Origin: Artemisia argyi
Taxonomy: Eukaryota > Streptophyta > Magnoliopsida > Asterales > Asteraceae
Assembly: GCA_030686995.1 (NCBI GenBank)
Contig: CM060708.1
Location: forward strand, 260,342,044 to 260,406,043
Direction of reading: 5' to 3'
DNA length: 64,000 bases
Shown here: positions 10,660 to 22,322 of the stretch, piece by piece
Numbering within the stretch: the stretch's first letter is position 1
Layout: every line of letters begins with the position of its first letter
Made by a program: the position numbers and the translations under genes
Notes under the pieces: model-generated
What the model saw: only the letters and a program-made list of their open reading frames with translations
Databases searched by the model: none
What the model was told of the DNA's origin: nothing

Positions 10660-13238
10660 ATGGTTGCTCAGTTACACGAGTTTCGCTCTAGGCTAGATGA
10701 GGATGATGTACGTCAGTTTTCTTCTGACTACTTCATTTCTCTCGACGTCCATCCTGAAGCACTAGATGTTGACGCGTGTATTGCCGATTTCCCCGATGGG
10801 AAGATAGGTTTATATACACGCTTTTTTGATTACGTGAATTATCGCGTACCAATATCCATATTTTTTTAGCAATGTGCTCAATCACTACCAACTCCACATC
10901 TCACAGCTGCACTGTATAGGTGCGGGAAAAATATCCAATTTTCAAAATAAACTGTCGGTTACTTGCCATCAATCCGATAGTCGACCTATTTCATGCGTTC
11001 TACCACACAACGTGGTCGCACGGGTGGTTTCTTTTGCAAAGCGCGCAAGGCACCTTCAATGCTATACCGATAAGGTAGATTCTTTAAGGCATTGGAGAGA
11101 GTACTTTTTCTGGGTGGATGATGTTGTATTTCCATCGCGCTTTGAGTTCTATACTCAAGGGTCGCTGCCGAGGGATGAGCGTCCTATCCCTGGTTCATAC
11201 AGTGCCGCGGATGCGGATATAATTGATAATAACCGCATTCCCATTAACTCCTATCCTGAGGAGTCTTGGTGCATATGGGACTGAGTCGCAATTATTTTGA
11301 TGGTGCGGACAAGGTTCCAACCTTCATTGATGAGAACAGCCAGGGTGGGTGCTCATCCTTTCTTGCCTTTGCCTCTATAATGTAAGTGTTTATTTGTTTT
11401 GCTTGAATAACTAAGTTGTTCTTGTTATTTGTCTTTTGTCTGTCGTAGAGATGGACCTGTTTGCTGTAGTAAAGTTGAAGGAGCCCAAGCGCGTGACAGT
11501 GGGGGTGCGTCCTCTAAGGGAAGGTGAGGAGCCCATCATACAAGCTACTGCGGGGCACCTAACGGTGTTTGGGCCCGCTGCGCGTGAGAATTCTCCACCC
11601 GCAGCCGCGCTTGTTATACCGGTGCAGAGTATTCCTCCTACTGGGGAGCAGTCTCCCGTGGAGGAGGAGGCGCATGTTGAATCATCCAACAGCGTGGAGA
11701 TTCTGGAACCTGCTGCGGAGGTTCAGAGAGGGAAGCGCAAGGAAGCGTCTTCTGGTGGTTATGGTACTGGTACCTCGAAGAGGAGGCGCCATCTGATTGC
11801 TGATGAAGAGTCTGCCATGCCGGATGATATGTCTGTTTCTGGCGCGGAGAAGAATCTAGCCAAGTCTCCACCTTTTTTGTAAGTATCTACAACTTTTGTC
11901 TTCTTTATTTGCCGTATTCGCGCACTAACTTTACCTTCTTTGTTTTATAGTGACCATGATGTGGGTGATGATGTACCATTTGCTGATCGTGCTGCATCAC
12001 CAAAGACTGCTCATGTGGAGGAGCCTTTGAAGGCAGCGGTGCAGATGTCTGCGCATGAGTTGGTGGAGGAGCTAGCTGGTGTTGCTGCTCGCCAAGCTGA
12101 GTTGGTCACTCAGCTAAAGGCATGGGCCGTTGTGGAGGGAGGCAGCCTTGCTTAGAAGGATGGGCAGATTACCCAGCTCAGGGCGCAGTTGGCTGAGGCG
12201 CATGCAGAGGTGTTGGCTGCCGATGAGCGCGCCAAGAAGGCCACCGAGGAGAAGTTGTCTGTGATGGCTGAGCTGCAGTGCGAGCGTGGAGAGTCGCACA
12301 GTACAGGGCTGACCTCGCTTGGGGGGTAAAATACCTGGAGGAGAGGAAGAATGAGCTCTGCGGCCAGCTTGCTGAATTTGGCAAGAAGGAGGAGAGTTCG
12401 GTAGAGGCGCAGGAGGAAAACCTGCGCAGGTTGAGCATAGAGTATGATGAGGAGTTGTATCCTCATCTTATGTCTACGATTGCGGAGCCTAGGTACTTGT
12501 TGTACATTCCTCTTTAATTCTTGTGTTTTTTTTCTTTCTTTCTAATGCATTTGTTGCTGTTTGTGCAGGTGGTTGATCAGTCATGGCTTGCGCCTGGCTG
12601 CCATGGGCACATTGGAATCCCCAGAGGTCGTGGGTGCCTTTGGTAAGGTGGTGGAGTGCGCCGTTGCTCGTGGCAAGGCGCAGGCTGTGGAAGAGCTTGC
12701 TGAGGGTCAACTGCTGACTGTTCCCCCCGCTGAGGTTCCTAACTACAATGCTGGTGCCTTTGAGGAACTTGTAAAGGCGATGGAGGGAATGAGGCTCTTC
12801 GAGCTTCCGCACATTGCACAGCTGGAGCGCGACCAAGATTATCCTATCAGATTGATTATGCAGGGATTAACTTTTGGGAGGCACATAGCGGAGATAGCAG
12901 AGGTTGGACTTGACTTTTTCTTGAAGCCTGATGAGTCTCAGTTGCAGGTTCCAGTGTTCACGCAGCCGCGCGACATCCTTAACCCCTTCACCATTGAGAC
13001 AGAGGTTCCTCTGAAGGAGGTCTTGGAGCATCATGCAGAGAGGGCGTCCAAGAAGAAGGGTGTCAAAGGGAAAGCCACTCTCTGCGGTGTAGGTGCTGCG
13101 CATATCCCTAGATCAGATGGGATTGCGGTCAGTGTAGCAACCCTGTCCCCAAAAGATGCCTTGCTTTTGAAGAAACTCCAAGAGGCTGGGAGTTCTACTG
13201 ATCAAGGACGCAGCCCTCAGCACTGCCGTAGCTTGTAG
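10660..13238 (+). pseudogene. Antisense Transposase_28-like gene (gypsy-type accessory ORF) with three introns
   Basis: The start is the ATG before V-A-Q-L-H-E-F. The first part, with G-L-Y-T-R-F-F-D-Y-V-N-Y-R-V-P, H-Y-Q-L-H-I-S-Q-L and W-R-E-Y-F-F-W-V-D, resembles the 'putative gypsy-type transposon' domain of antisense ORFs in Tat elements. Introns with GT-AG ends are 11345-11448, 11879-11950 and 12493-12568; each splice keeps the frame (giving E-M-D-L-F, F-F-D-H-D and R-W-L-I-S). Exon 3 is rich in Glu, Ala and Leu and is probably coiled coil. Breaks are a frameshift in a T7 run (10861-10867), one near 11262, TAG at 12153-12155 and a shift near 12285. The function is unknown; no catalytic motif is seen. 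Confidence 0.75.
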
Positions 13239-14121
13239 ATATTTATTTATAACTTGTAGTTATTGTTGTAAAAACTTGTGGTTTTTGGTAAATGAAAGTA
13301 TGGAACTTTTTGCACGCGTATATCATTTTGTACTTAGATTTTTTTTCTTTAGTATGTGAAAGACTTTTCCAGAGGTACGATGTGCATATAATATCTTGTA
13401 TTGAGCCCATAACTTATGTATTAAGTACGTAACTTAATAAATAAACGTTTGCGGTCCATAACTTTAGCAAACGTGCAAGTAGATGTGTAGCGTGCTACAT
13501 TTATAATATTTAGTAACCAAGTGTCTTGGTTTCTTAGTTCGTTTAAACTTGTTGTTGCGCATTCATTATGGGATGCGTACTAAAGTCATAGTTTTGTATG
13601 AAGTTAGTGAGATTGTGTACGAACTTAGGAGTCAATTGTTTTGAATCCATGTGGTGGAGTGCAGCGTACTGCGAATTCCACTATTTAGGAGTCAATTTTC
13701 TTGAATCCATGTTTTGTTAAACGCGCACAGTGTGCGGTAAAGTGCATCCATCGTGGGATGTACTGTTAACTTACTCCAACGTCTTGATAGTAAGGTGTTT
13801 AACAGGGATACGTGATCCGATGTTGATGGGTTTGCAACCCTCTTACTCAACGAGTACTTTAGTAGGTTTACTCATCCTGACTGCCCTCGTGTGGTCTTAA
13901 TATGTGCATGCACGCCATGTAGGCAATAATATAAACATAATTGAAACATAAATGAATGATGTAAGCAATAATGTTGAAATGTGTTGTGGAGTTAGCTAGA
14001 AACCACAACGTTTTATTAATTCTTGCAAGTGAAAAAAGACAATTTCCTAAAAAAAAGTAAATACACAGACATTTATTGAGCGCTTACTAAAGTGCAGAGG
14101 TGTCAGTGTGTGGGCCGTAGC
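13239..14121. other. Spacer between convergent Tat genes
   Basis: This separates the 3' ends of the antisense gene and of pol. No ORF is supported. The phrase 'taggagtcaattNtcttgaatccatg'-like occurs twice (about 13627 and 13686). Processing signals for both transcripts would be expected here, but I cannot assign them. Confidence 0.5.
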
Positions 14122-15255
14122 CTAAAGGTAGCATCTCTTGAGATTGCAAATGTTCCAGGTGCGTGGTAGCTCGTGGCCTTTCATGTCGCGCACTTTGTAC
14201 GCACCGTCGCCTAATGCCTCTGTGACCTCGTAAGGTCCTTCCCATTTGGGTCCGAGCTTGCCCGTGTCTTCTGTGTGGCTTGCATCGTTGGCGCGGTATA
14301 CAAAGTCCCCTGATTTGAAAGAAGTGTTTCTGACTCTTGCATCATAATACTTCTTCATCTTTGATTTAGCTTTTGCTTCGCGTATAGCTGCCCTTTCGCG
14401 TCGCTCCTCCAACAGATCTAAGTCAATGCGTCATTCATCATCGTTTGTTGTGACGTTGACTTCCGATGTACGGATTGTTGGTATTCCAATCTCCGCTGGT
14501 ATAACAGCTTCTGTCCCGTAGACAAGAGAAAAAGGAGTATAGCCGTTGCTGACTTTGATTTCTGTGCGGTGGGCCCACAGGACATGCGATAATTCGTCCA
14601 CCCATCTTCCTTTATTCTTATCTAGGCGCGCTTTAATTCCTTCACCCAGACTACGATTCGCGCGTTCTACTAATCCATTTGTTTGTGGATGTTTAACTGA
14701 CGCGAAGTGTTGTGTGATGTTTAACTGCGCGCACCAGTCTTTGAATGGGTTATCACATAATTGTTTTCCGTTGTCCGAAATAATCTCTCCAGGTAAGCCA
14801 AAGCGGCATACAATGTTATCCCAAACGAATCGTTTGACTTGGTTGCATGTGATACTTGCCACTGCTTTTGCCTCGATCCATTTGGTGAAGTAGTCAATGG
14901 CGACAATGAGGAATTTAAGTCCTCCTGCCGCGACTAGAAAGGGTCCTGCAATGTCAATTCCCCATTTATGGAACGGCCATGGTGAGGTGATGGGTGTTAG
15001 CTCATGTTGTGGTCGACGCAGAATGGGTCTGTGGACTTGGCAGTCGTTGCATCTTCTAATCATGTCTCGCGCATCGCAGTGCATGGTAGGCCAACAGTAC
15101 CCGGATCGCAAGGCACGTGCTACAACAGACCGTGGTCCTGAGTGCATGCTGCAAGATCCGGCGTGGATTTCCCGGAGTACGTAGTCTACCTGAAGAGGTC
15201 CGACACACCTAAGCCATTGTTGTAGGAATGAACGTCGATATAGGATACCATCTCA
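14122..15255 (-). pseudogene. Tat integrase and C-terminal domain
   Basis: Integrase inserts the cDNA into the genome. The zinc-binding H-H-C-C region is seen around M-H-S-G-P-R-S and C-N-D-C-Q-V-H-R-P. The catalytic triad is present: Asp in G-I-D-I-A-G-P-F, Asp in I-S-D-N-G-K-Q, and Glu in N-G-L-V-E-R-A-N-R. The C-terminal part ends with the K-W-E-G-P-Y-E-V and G-A-Y-K-V module typical of Tat. Two in-frame TGA codons interrupt it: 15253-15255, before D-G-I-L-Y, and 14431-14433, before the C-terminal module. The frame is otherwise open and continuous across both stops, consistent with point mutations in an old copy. Confidence 0.88.
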
Positions 15256-15560
15256 AAGTTCGAATCTCTGCGCTGTGCGCCGTATCCGTCGAATGTCCTT
15301 TTGTTCTTGGGGGAGTGTTCCCTTGCTAATAAAATCCATGATGGGTGTCATCCATGTCGGATGTTCTTCTTCTATCACTGTGGATACTTCCATTTCAGAG
15401 ATGGATTTGTTCTTCAAGGTTTCCACCAATGCCTGTTTTGACAGGTGTGCGAAGCTTGTGGATGCGATTTGTTTGATGGAAAACTTGTCAAAATTCTTGA
15501 TCAATGACTTGGCCTTATCGAGGTATTGGATCGTGTGTTCCTCTTGGGCCACATACTCGT
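15256..15560 (-). pseudogene. Tat RNase H2-integrase linker
   Basis: This continues the polyprotein after a frameshift near 15555-15562. It contains S-T-S-F-A-H-L, E-E-H-P-T-W-M-T-P-I and G-T-L-P, all usual in the linker between the second RNase H and integrase of Tat elements. The stretch that normally ends the second RNase H (R-S-x-N-K-x-A-D-x-L-S-K) is absent: F-S-I-K-Q runs directly into I-A-S-T-S-F near 15465, so an in-frame loss of about 14 residues is inferred. Confidence 0.75.
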
Positions 15561-16318
15561 CCTAACACGTGGTTAGCTACTAATCGTGAATCCACATTAG
15601 CTTCTAGGTTGCGTATACCCATTTGATTTGCTATGCGGAGTCCAGCCAGTAATGCTTCATATTCCGCCTCATTGTTTGTGGCTATGAATTCAAAACGCAG
15701 TGCGTAAATGTGTTCTGTTCCATCTGGGCTGGTAAGGATAAGGCCTGCGCCTGATCCTTCTGCGCACGAGGATCCATCCGTAAATAGAACCCATGGTTCT
15801 TGTAATGGTACGTCACCCGTTGGTGATGGAGTATCAGCATATGGCTTCTCGATAATTAGATCAGCCAATATATGTCCCTTGATCGCGGTGCGTGGCCTAT
15901 AGGAGATATTATACTCACTCAATAACACGCTCCACTTTTGTAGCCGCCCTGATGCATCAGGTTTAGAGATAACCTGCTTGATGGGTTGGTCCGTAATTAC
16001 AGCTATTGGATGGGCTTGGAAGTACCTGCGCAGTCTCTTAGCCGTGAATACTAAGGCTAGGACCAGTTTCTCCATTGCGGTGTAGTTAGTCTCTGTCTTC
16101 TTGAGAGCTTTGCTTACAAAGTATATGGGTGTTTGAACAGAGTTTCTGTCTGTCAGTAGTACCGCACTGACTGCTCTATGGGTTGCTGATAGATACATGA
16201 TCAGTTCTTCCCCTTGTTGGGGTGCGACAAGCTTGGGTAGCTCTGCTAGGTTTTGTTTAAGCTGTTGAAAAGCTTCTTCTGCTTCTGGAGTCATCGAAAA
16301 TCTCCCTTTTTTGTACAC
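15515..16318 (-). pseudogene. Tat RNase H and second (archaeal-type) RNase H
   Basis: The first RNase H shows A-T-H-R-A-V-S-A-V-L-L, I-Y-F-V-S-K-A-L, Y-T-A-M-E-K-L-V-L-A-L-V and I-T-D-Q-P. The second begins with W-V-L-F-T-D-G-S-S and continues with N-N-E-A-E-Y-E-A-L-L-A-G-L and D-S-R-L-V-A-N, which retain the acidic active-site residues. Tandem RNase H domains are diagnostic of the Tat clade. The frame joins the RT ORF through a frameshift near 16292 that fits a one-base loss in a Trp codon, and is lost again near 15560. Confidence 0.9.
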
Positions 16319-19300
16319 TTCGTGAGTGTTTTAAAGAGAGGAAGTGATTTGTCCGCTGATTTGGACAAGAATCGATTTAGTCCGGCTAATTTGCCGTTTA
16401 GTGACTGGACTTCTTTTAGTGTGTGCAGTGAAGGTAGTTCGATGACCGCTCTTGTTTTTTTCGGGCAAGGTTTAATACCGTCGGGTTCTATTAGGTATCC
16501 AAGAAACAAGCCTTCTGTTGCTCCAAAAGTACACTTCTTGGGATTCAACTTTATGTTTATTCTTCCCAATGTCTTAAACGTTTCCTCTATGTCACGCACC
16601 AATTCCTCTTCGGTATGGCTTTTTATGACTATGTCATCAACATAGACCTTCAAATTGCGGCCCACTTGCTTCTCAAATGCATTATCCACTAACCGTTGGT
16701 ATGTGGCTCCTGCATTTTTTAAGCCAAAGGGCATTTTTGTGTAGCAATACACCCCTTGACTCGTGTGGAAGGCTGTTTTTTCTTCATCCTCCTTGGCCAT
16801 TTGAATTTGATGGTATCCATTGTATGCGTCTAGGAAACATTTAAAGGGATACCCGCACAAGGATTCTACTTTCCAATCAATTTCTGGTAGCAGATAGCAG
16901 TCTTGTGGACATGCTTTATTAAGATCGGTGAAGTCCACGCACATTCTCCAGCTACCATCGCTCTTCTTTACCATCACTGGATTGGAAAGCCAATCGTGGT
17001 AATAAACTTCTCGCATGATACCTGCATCCACGAGCTTGTGTACTTCCTCTAGGATAGCTTTTGCGCGTTCTGGAGCCTGGCCCCGTTTTTTCTGTCGTAT
17101 TGGAGGATATCCTTGTCGGATTTCTAGCTTGTGTTCCGTGATGGCTCTTGGCACTCCGGTCATGTGTTTGGGTTCCCATGCAAAGATATTTAGGTTCTTT
17201 TGCAATAATGTGCACACAGCTGCTCTGCCCTTGTCGGACAGTGATCCCCCAATTGATATCTCTTGGTCAGGATAATCTGGGTGGATTGCAACTTTCAGGT
17301 TTGTCACCTTGGTCGTGTGCTGTTCTGGAGCGCGCGGAACTTCATCTGTCACTATGTTGCATTCTCTTGGAGATGCAGTAGTGTTGTAGAGGGTGATGAT
17401 TCTTCCTTCCACTGGGAACTTGAGCATCCCATGTGCTGTGGATGGAACTGCGTGCATGGCTGATATCCCTGGTCTCCCAATGATGCCATTGTACGACGAG
17501 GGGGACTTGATTACCATGAAGGTCATCCAGGCCGTTGTGGAATGGTATTCATTACCGATTACCACAATTATGCGGAATTGTCCCATGGGCCAAATCTTTT
17601 CACCTGTGAATCCAGTCAGCGAGGTCGTGGCCGGAATTAACTGGTTTTGAATCTCAGGTTTTAGCCTTTTGAAGCAGTGTTCGTACATGATGTCCGCAGA
17701 CGCTCCTCCATCGACGTACATGCGGTGGATATCGTGACCCCCCGCTTGTATCTCGATGGTGAGTGGTTCTACCACTGCGTTGTCCACAGTGAGAGTGGGG
17801 AAAGAGATTTGGTTTCCCTTGGAAAATCTTTGGCTGACTTTTTGTTTCGTATTTCGATGCCATGATTGTATCATGTATATTGTGTCAGCCTTATTTTTTG
17901 GTATCTCCTTTTCGGCCCCATTCTTTTGTCTATCTTTCCCTTCTTTGATGTTTTTAACGAGGTGGTCCATCTTCCCTTCTCTTACTAATTTATCAATTAG
18001 CTGACGTAGTTGAACGCACTCGTTAGTAGTGTGACCCTTCTGCCCATGGTATTCGCAGTATCCTCCTCCTATGCGCTTCTCTTCTGGAGTGCTCATAGGT
18101 GGAAGTTTTCGAAAATTTGCTCCTTCTGTCACGAATATTTCCTTAGGGGTTTTTGTGAGTGGGACATACTTGTCGTTATCCCTTCCACTGCCTTGGTTGC
18201 CGTAATTCCTGTTGCGGTTGCCACTTTGGTCATTGGATTGTCTCCTAGACTGTTCTTGTGGTTTAAAGGTTGAGTAACCTTTTTTGCTGTCTGCCGCCGC
18301 TGCTTCCCCTTGGATGAAGGATCTGGTGCGCTTTGTTAGCTCATCAAAGCTTTGGGGTACTTTATCGTTTAGCTTCCATATCAGCTCTGGGTTATTGATC
18401 CCGTTCATGAACCCTGAGATTTTTAGTACTTCGGGACATGCTTTGACTTGCATGCATTCATCCTTGAAGCGCTCAATATAAGCGCTTGTGGATTCCCCTT
18501 GGCGCAGTTTCACTCTGGCTAATTCCACAGGGTTCTTTGCGCACTTCTTTCGTTGCGTGAAATTTAGACAGAATGCCTTCCGTAACTCTTCAAACCCATT
18601 TATGCTTCGTCGTGGAAGCTTGCTGAACCATGTTCGGACATTCCCTACTAAGGTAGAGTTGAACATATGGCACCACACAGGTTGTGGCCAGTTTTCGATA
18701 GCAGCCGCTGACTCGAAAATTTTTAGGTGATCATCAGGATCACCCGTGCCATCATATGTTTTAACATCGGTGGGCATGCGCCTTTTCTTGTCATCTGAGA
18801 AATCGCTTATGCGTCGCGTGAACGCATCAACCTTTTGGCGACGCCAAGGAAGGGAAATATCCTCATCCTCCTTGTACCGACGTCTGTTCTTAGATTTCCA
18901 ATGTCCCGTCTCTCTATCCTCGTTGTCCGAGGAGTTACTTGAAGAGGAGTTTTTCCTTCTGTGGCGCTTGCGCTGTTTTTTCTCGAAGTCCGAATTTGAA
19001 GGGCTTGTATTTGGGGAGTTGTGTTTCCCAAGCCTATCTTGGATTCTTCTGCTTCCTGACCTTGAGACGCTTACGCTTGGTGAGCGTTGTCGTCCAAGTC
19101 TATCTTGTATCCTGCGGCTACCAAGCCTAGCGTGGACATTGGTGTGCCTCGCGTTGTCTTCGTAATCCTTCGAGTATTGAGAGTTAGATGCTGTACCAAG
19201 TCTATCATGAACGTTGGTATGCCTCTCATTGTTTCTGCGCTCATGGTGGCGCGGTGGAGATTTTTCTTGGCTAAAGTCTAGCCGGTTTTGCAGGTTGCGG

Positions 19301-19737
19301 CTTGACCTTCTTCTTGCCTCCTCTTGCATGAGACTAGTTAAGGTCTCGTAATGTTGGGACACAAAATCGTTTAATGTCACCTCAGGTGCATCCTCTTCTA
19401 CCGCGAGGATGTCCGTCTCCGCATGAGGTTCCCTCTCTCTATTAGGTGCTCCTGGTGGCACAGTGTTGTCCACTATGGATGCCACTTTGTGGGGAGTGGT
19501 AAAGAGAGTGCGCTGAATGTCCTCAGCGCTTGGGACTACGGTAGTGGTTCGGGTTGTCCCCAAGGGCAGATCTACCGTGGTAGGGATTGGAGTTACATTC
19601 GACTCGCGATGACTAGGCGCACTGGTTGTTCCATAGATTTTCCTTGGAGTCAAATCTTGATGCTTCTTCCTATGTGAATCATCACGTGTTTTTTCCGGCT
19701 ACGGAGTCCGCTGGCCTGAGTTCTTGTTTTTTGGCAT
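16291..19737 (-). pseudogene. Tat gag-protease-reverse transcriptase
   Basis: The likely start is ATG at 19735-19737 (M-P-K-N-K), followed by an in-frame TAG at 19699-19701; the long open part, 1120 codons, runs from 19653. The N-terminal third is charged, with repeats of R-I-Q-D-R-L-G. Gag proper shows Y-D-G-T-G-D-P-D-D-H and W-F-S-K-L-P. A zinc-knuckle-like C-E-Y-H-G-Q-K-G-H-x-T-x-E-C follows. Protease has V-D-G-G-A-S-A-D-I. RT has M-C-V-D-F-T-D-L-N-K-A-C, M-P-F-G-L-K-N-A and the catalytic Y-V-D-D. The ORF ends at a TGA made by the frameshift near 16292. Confidence 0.92.
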
Positions 19738-19760
19738 TCTGGTCTTGAGTTCTTAGTGTA

Positions 19761-19780
19761 GGGTCCCACGGATGACGCCA
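19761..19780 (-). other. Primer-binding site of the Tat element
   Basis: The minus strand reads TGGCGTCATCCGTGGGACCC, two bases after the LTR end TATCAACA. It belongs to the TGGCGCC(G/T)-type sites of Tat elements. Confidence 0.7.
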
Positions 19781-19782
19781 CT

Positions 19783-20276
19783 TGTTGATACAAAAGTTGG
19801 GCTTACGTTGTTTGGACTCCTGCTCTCGTACCAATTAGAACTTTAGTGCTTATGAAACCTGCGCACTAAGAAAGCAAACAACACAGTTAGGCTTATCGTG
19901 GGATTGTCTCCCACGATTAGACTCCGGCGTGAGACTAAGTAATCGGTTTAGGGTTTAGTTGAAGAGTTAGGGATCGTGTGAATCGTACCTTTAATGAGAA
20001 TATATCATTCTATATATAGGGGCGCAGAAACCGTGTAGATTTCTTGTTCCTTACTCTTCGCACACGTGGTGCTTATCCGGGGTAAGGATATCAATTCCGT
20101 AAAAAGAGTTCCTTATCCTATAACCGGGTAGTGTGGTTGGGCTTTGGACTTCGTGAGTCCAAGCCATTGGTATTATGGCCTAAGTCATTTGTCATGATAG
20201 CCCACTCGTGGTGGGTTTGGGCTTAGTAATGTATATCATTTGGGCCCATGGCCCAACTATAGACTATACGTCATCA
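19783..20276 (-). repeat. 5' LTR of the Tat element
   Basis: 494 bp; in element sense it starts TGATGACG and ends TATCAACA, next to the primer site. The last 217 bp in plus coordinates recur at 9735-9951. Confidence 0.85.
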
Positions 20277-20517
20277 ATATGCATGTGTTGAGATTATGTA
20301 TTTTGTTTGAACTTAAATCTTATAACAGAGAGTGAGCTAACTAGAAAAGAGTTGTTTCATGCATGCTTCTCAAGATACACACGATTGAAAAAAAATGTCG
20401 AAATTGCAAATGCAATTAATAGAAGAGTTGTTTCATGCATGCTTCTCAAGATACACATGATTGCAAAAAATGTCGAAATTGCAAATGCAATTGATGGAGC
20501 GTGATGATGAGACAATT
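20277..20517. repeat. Flank of the Tat 5' LTR, duplicated at 9952-10191
   Basis: 240-241 bp nearly identical to the DNA embedded in the rearranged 3' LTR. It contains two copies, period about 75 bp, of a phrase with 'ttgtttcatgcatgcttctc'. The ends diverge after 'gagacaatt'. It contains no gene. Confidence 0.85.
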
Positions 20518-20974
20518 TGCTTCTACTTCGTTTCATGTTGCTGTAATTTTTCATGTCGCAAAAGTTAAATGACTTTTTTCAAATGATGTTAACTTAATCA
20601 AATGTTGTTATGGAATTGACATGTATGTTACACCTAATACAATTGAGGTGCATGAAGATTATTGGCGTCCTATGAATCCATGTCTTGTAGTGAAAGTTTC
20701 ACTTTTTCATAGAGATATATGTAATCTTAGCACTAACCTTAAAGTGTCAAATAAAAATTATACCTTCTTGTATCTTATAATTGTATGCACTTAAAAAAGC
20801 ATGCGTTACCAAGTGACAATTACGATTATTGATAGACTTAGCTTTTGTATATTATAAACATAAAATACGATGCGTGTATTAACCTACATGGAGGGAGATT
20901 TTAAAAATGTTCATTGTAATCTCTTAATGTTAGCATCTAAGAATCCTAAGTGCCCTTGCTCTAAAATATATGTG
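20518..20974. other. Unassigned AT-rich DNA
   Basis: No gene, repeat end or RNA signature is recognised in this stretch between the Tat flank and the CACTA-like end. Confidence 0.4.
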
Positions 20975-21267
20975 AACACAACACTTTCCAAATGTTATGC
21001 AACACTTTTTGAAATGTTGCGTGATTATATAAGATTTGCATCATTTTGGACCATAGTGTTGACTTTTCTTTTAAAAAGTGCAACACTTTTATAAAGTGTT
21101 GTTTTTTTCCTAATGGATGCAACACGTATAAAATAATGTTGCATTAGATCCTTAAATGCAACACTTATATAGTAAAATGTTACTTTATTATTATTGAAGT
21201 TTAAAAGGCAACAGTTTTCAAAAGTGTTGCTTCTAAAATGCTGCAATAGCTTCATTTTGTTGTAGTG
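20975..21267. mobile_element. CACTA-like transposon end
   Basis: The right edge reads TTTTGTTGTAGTG, the reverse complement of a CACTACAA terminus. Just inside it are at least six copies, in both orientations, of a GCAACACT-type motif (for example 21079, 21097, 21122, 21159, 21226), as in CACTA subterminal repeats. No opposite CACTA end was found nearby, so this is a fragment or a small derivative. Confidence 0.6.
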
Positions 21268-21363
21268 ATATATTCGGAAACATCTAAAACTCTAGTAACC
21301 TTGCAAAGATTCTGTTGAAAAAGCTTTACAATACTAGCGATTGTTGCGTATGGTCCATTCTGG

Positions 21364-22322
21364 ATCAAATGTCAGTGGTTATTGGGAGGCTGTGAAGTCC
21401 TACGGTCTCCACTGTTAGACCAGGACCAAACCCAAACAAAACACCCCATTCTAAACCTTCACCGGTGGTGGCCGTACCATTTTCGCTATGATCTTCCAAG
21501 TAGTTTATAACTTCCTTCTCATCTCTTCAATGATGAACACCGACACACTTGACATGTTACCATATTCGCTAAGCACATTTCTGCTGGCTCTCATCTTTTC
21601 CTTATAGAGACCAAGCTTAAGTTCCACTTCATCAAGTATTGCTTGACTGCCTGGGTGGACGATCCAAAAGATCGAGTTGCAATTAGTTATAGCCAATGGA
21701 GAAAATGTATGTGTCAGTGCCTTCTCTAGGTTATCGGAGATTAAACTCGACAACCTTCTATTAAGATGAAACATTCAGCAGACACTATCATGAACAACCC
21801 CCGTTCTCCCCTCAACTCAGGATCCGAACCAACAATGATTGTGCCCGCTCCATCCTCGAAAATAGATTGACCGATAAGGGAATCGACTTTTTTGCTAGGG
21901 CCATAGAAGTTGAGCACTGCAATCTCACAACAAACCACAAGAACACGAACACCGTTTTGTTCTCAGCAAGGTCCTTAGCTAGACGGAGAACAGTGCTCCC
22001 CGCCAAGCATCCTTGTTGATATATCATGTAGCATTTGACGGAAGGGTTGAGACCAAGGAGCTTTGGGAGCTGGTAGTCTGCACCTGGCATGTCAATGCCG
22101 GAAGCCGTGCAAAAGATATAAGATGTGTCATTTTCGATTTTGGGTAGCCCCACTCTTTGATGGCTTTGATAGCAGCTTCTTTACCGAGCTTGGGAACTTC
22201 GACGATTACCACGTCATGGCGAGCGTCAAGGGAAGGAGCCTTGTACGCACACATGTTGGGGTTTTCATTCAGGAACCCCTCTGTCAAGTGCATGTATCTC
22301 TTTCTTATCATAGTCTTCTCAC
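21364..22322 (-). pseudogene. Chalcone-synthase-like (type III polyketide synthase) exon 2 pseudogene
   Basis: Type III polyketide synthases condense malonyl-CoA onto CoA starters (flavonoids and related products). The order of CHS landmarks is complete for exon 2: [37 protein letters not shown] (catalytic Cys), W-I-V-H-P-G (catalytic His), E-Y-G-N-M-S-S (catalytic Asn) and [11 protein letters not shown] near the C-terminus. The exon starts after a TTTGCAG acceptor within a Cys codon, the conserved CHS intron position. Frameshifts near 22133, 21945, 21780 and 21510 break it. Exon 1 is not found up to 34476. Confidence 0.9.

Larger units (their letters stand above)
9735..20276 (-). mobile_element. 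Tat-lineage Ty3-gypsy retrotransposon (decayed)
   Basis: Read on the minus strand the order is 5' LTR (20276-19783), primer site, gag-protease-RT-RNase H-second RNase H-integrase (19737-14122), an antisense gene (10660-13238 on the plus strand), purine tract (10235-10245) and a rearranged 3' LTR (10234-9735). The second RNase H, the primer site beginning TGGCGTC and an antisense Transposase_28-like gene between pol and 3' LTR are hallmarks of Tat/Ogre/Retand elements. The polyprotein has at least two frameshifts and three in-frame stops, so it is not autonomous. Confidence 0.88.

Noticed and set aside
21364..22322. Functional chalcone synthase gene
   Set aside because: Exon 1 is missing and the reading frame changes at least four times.
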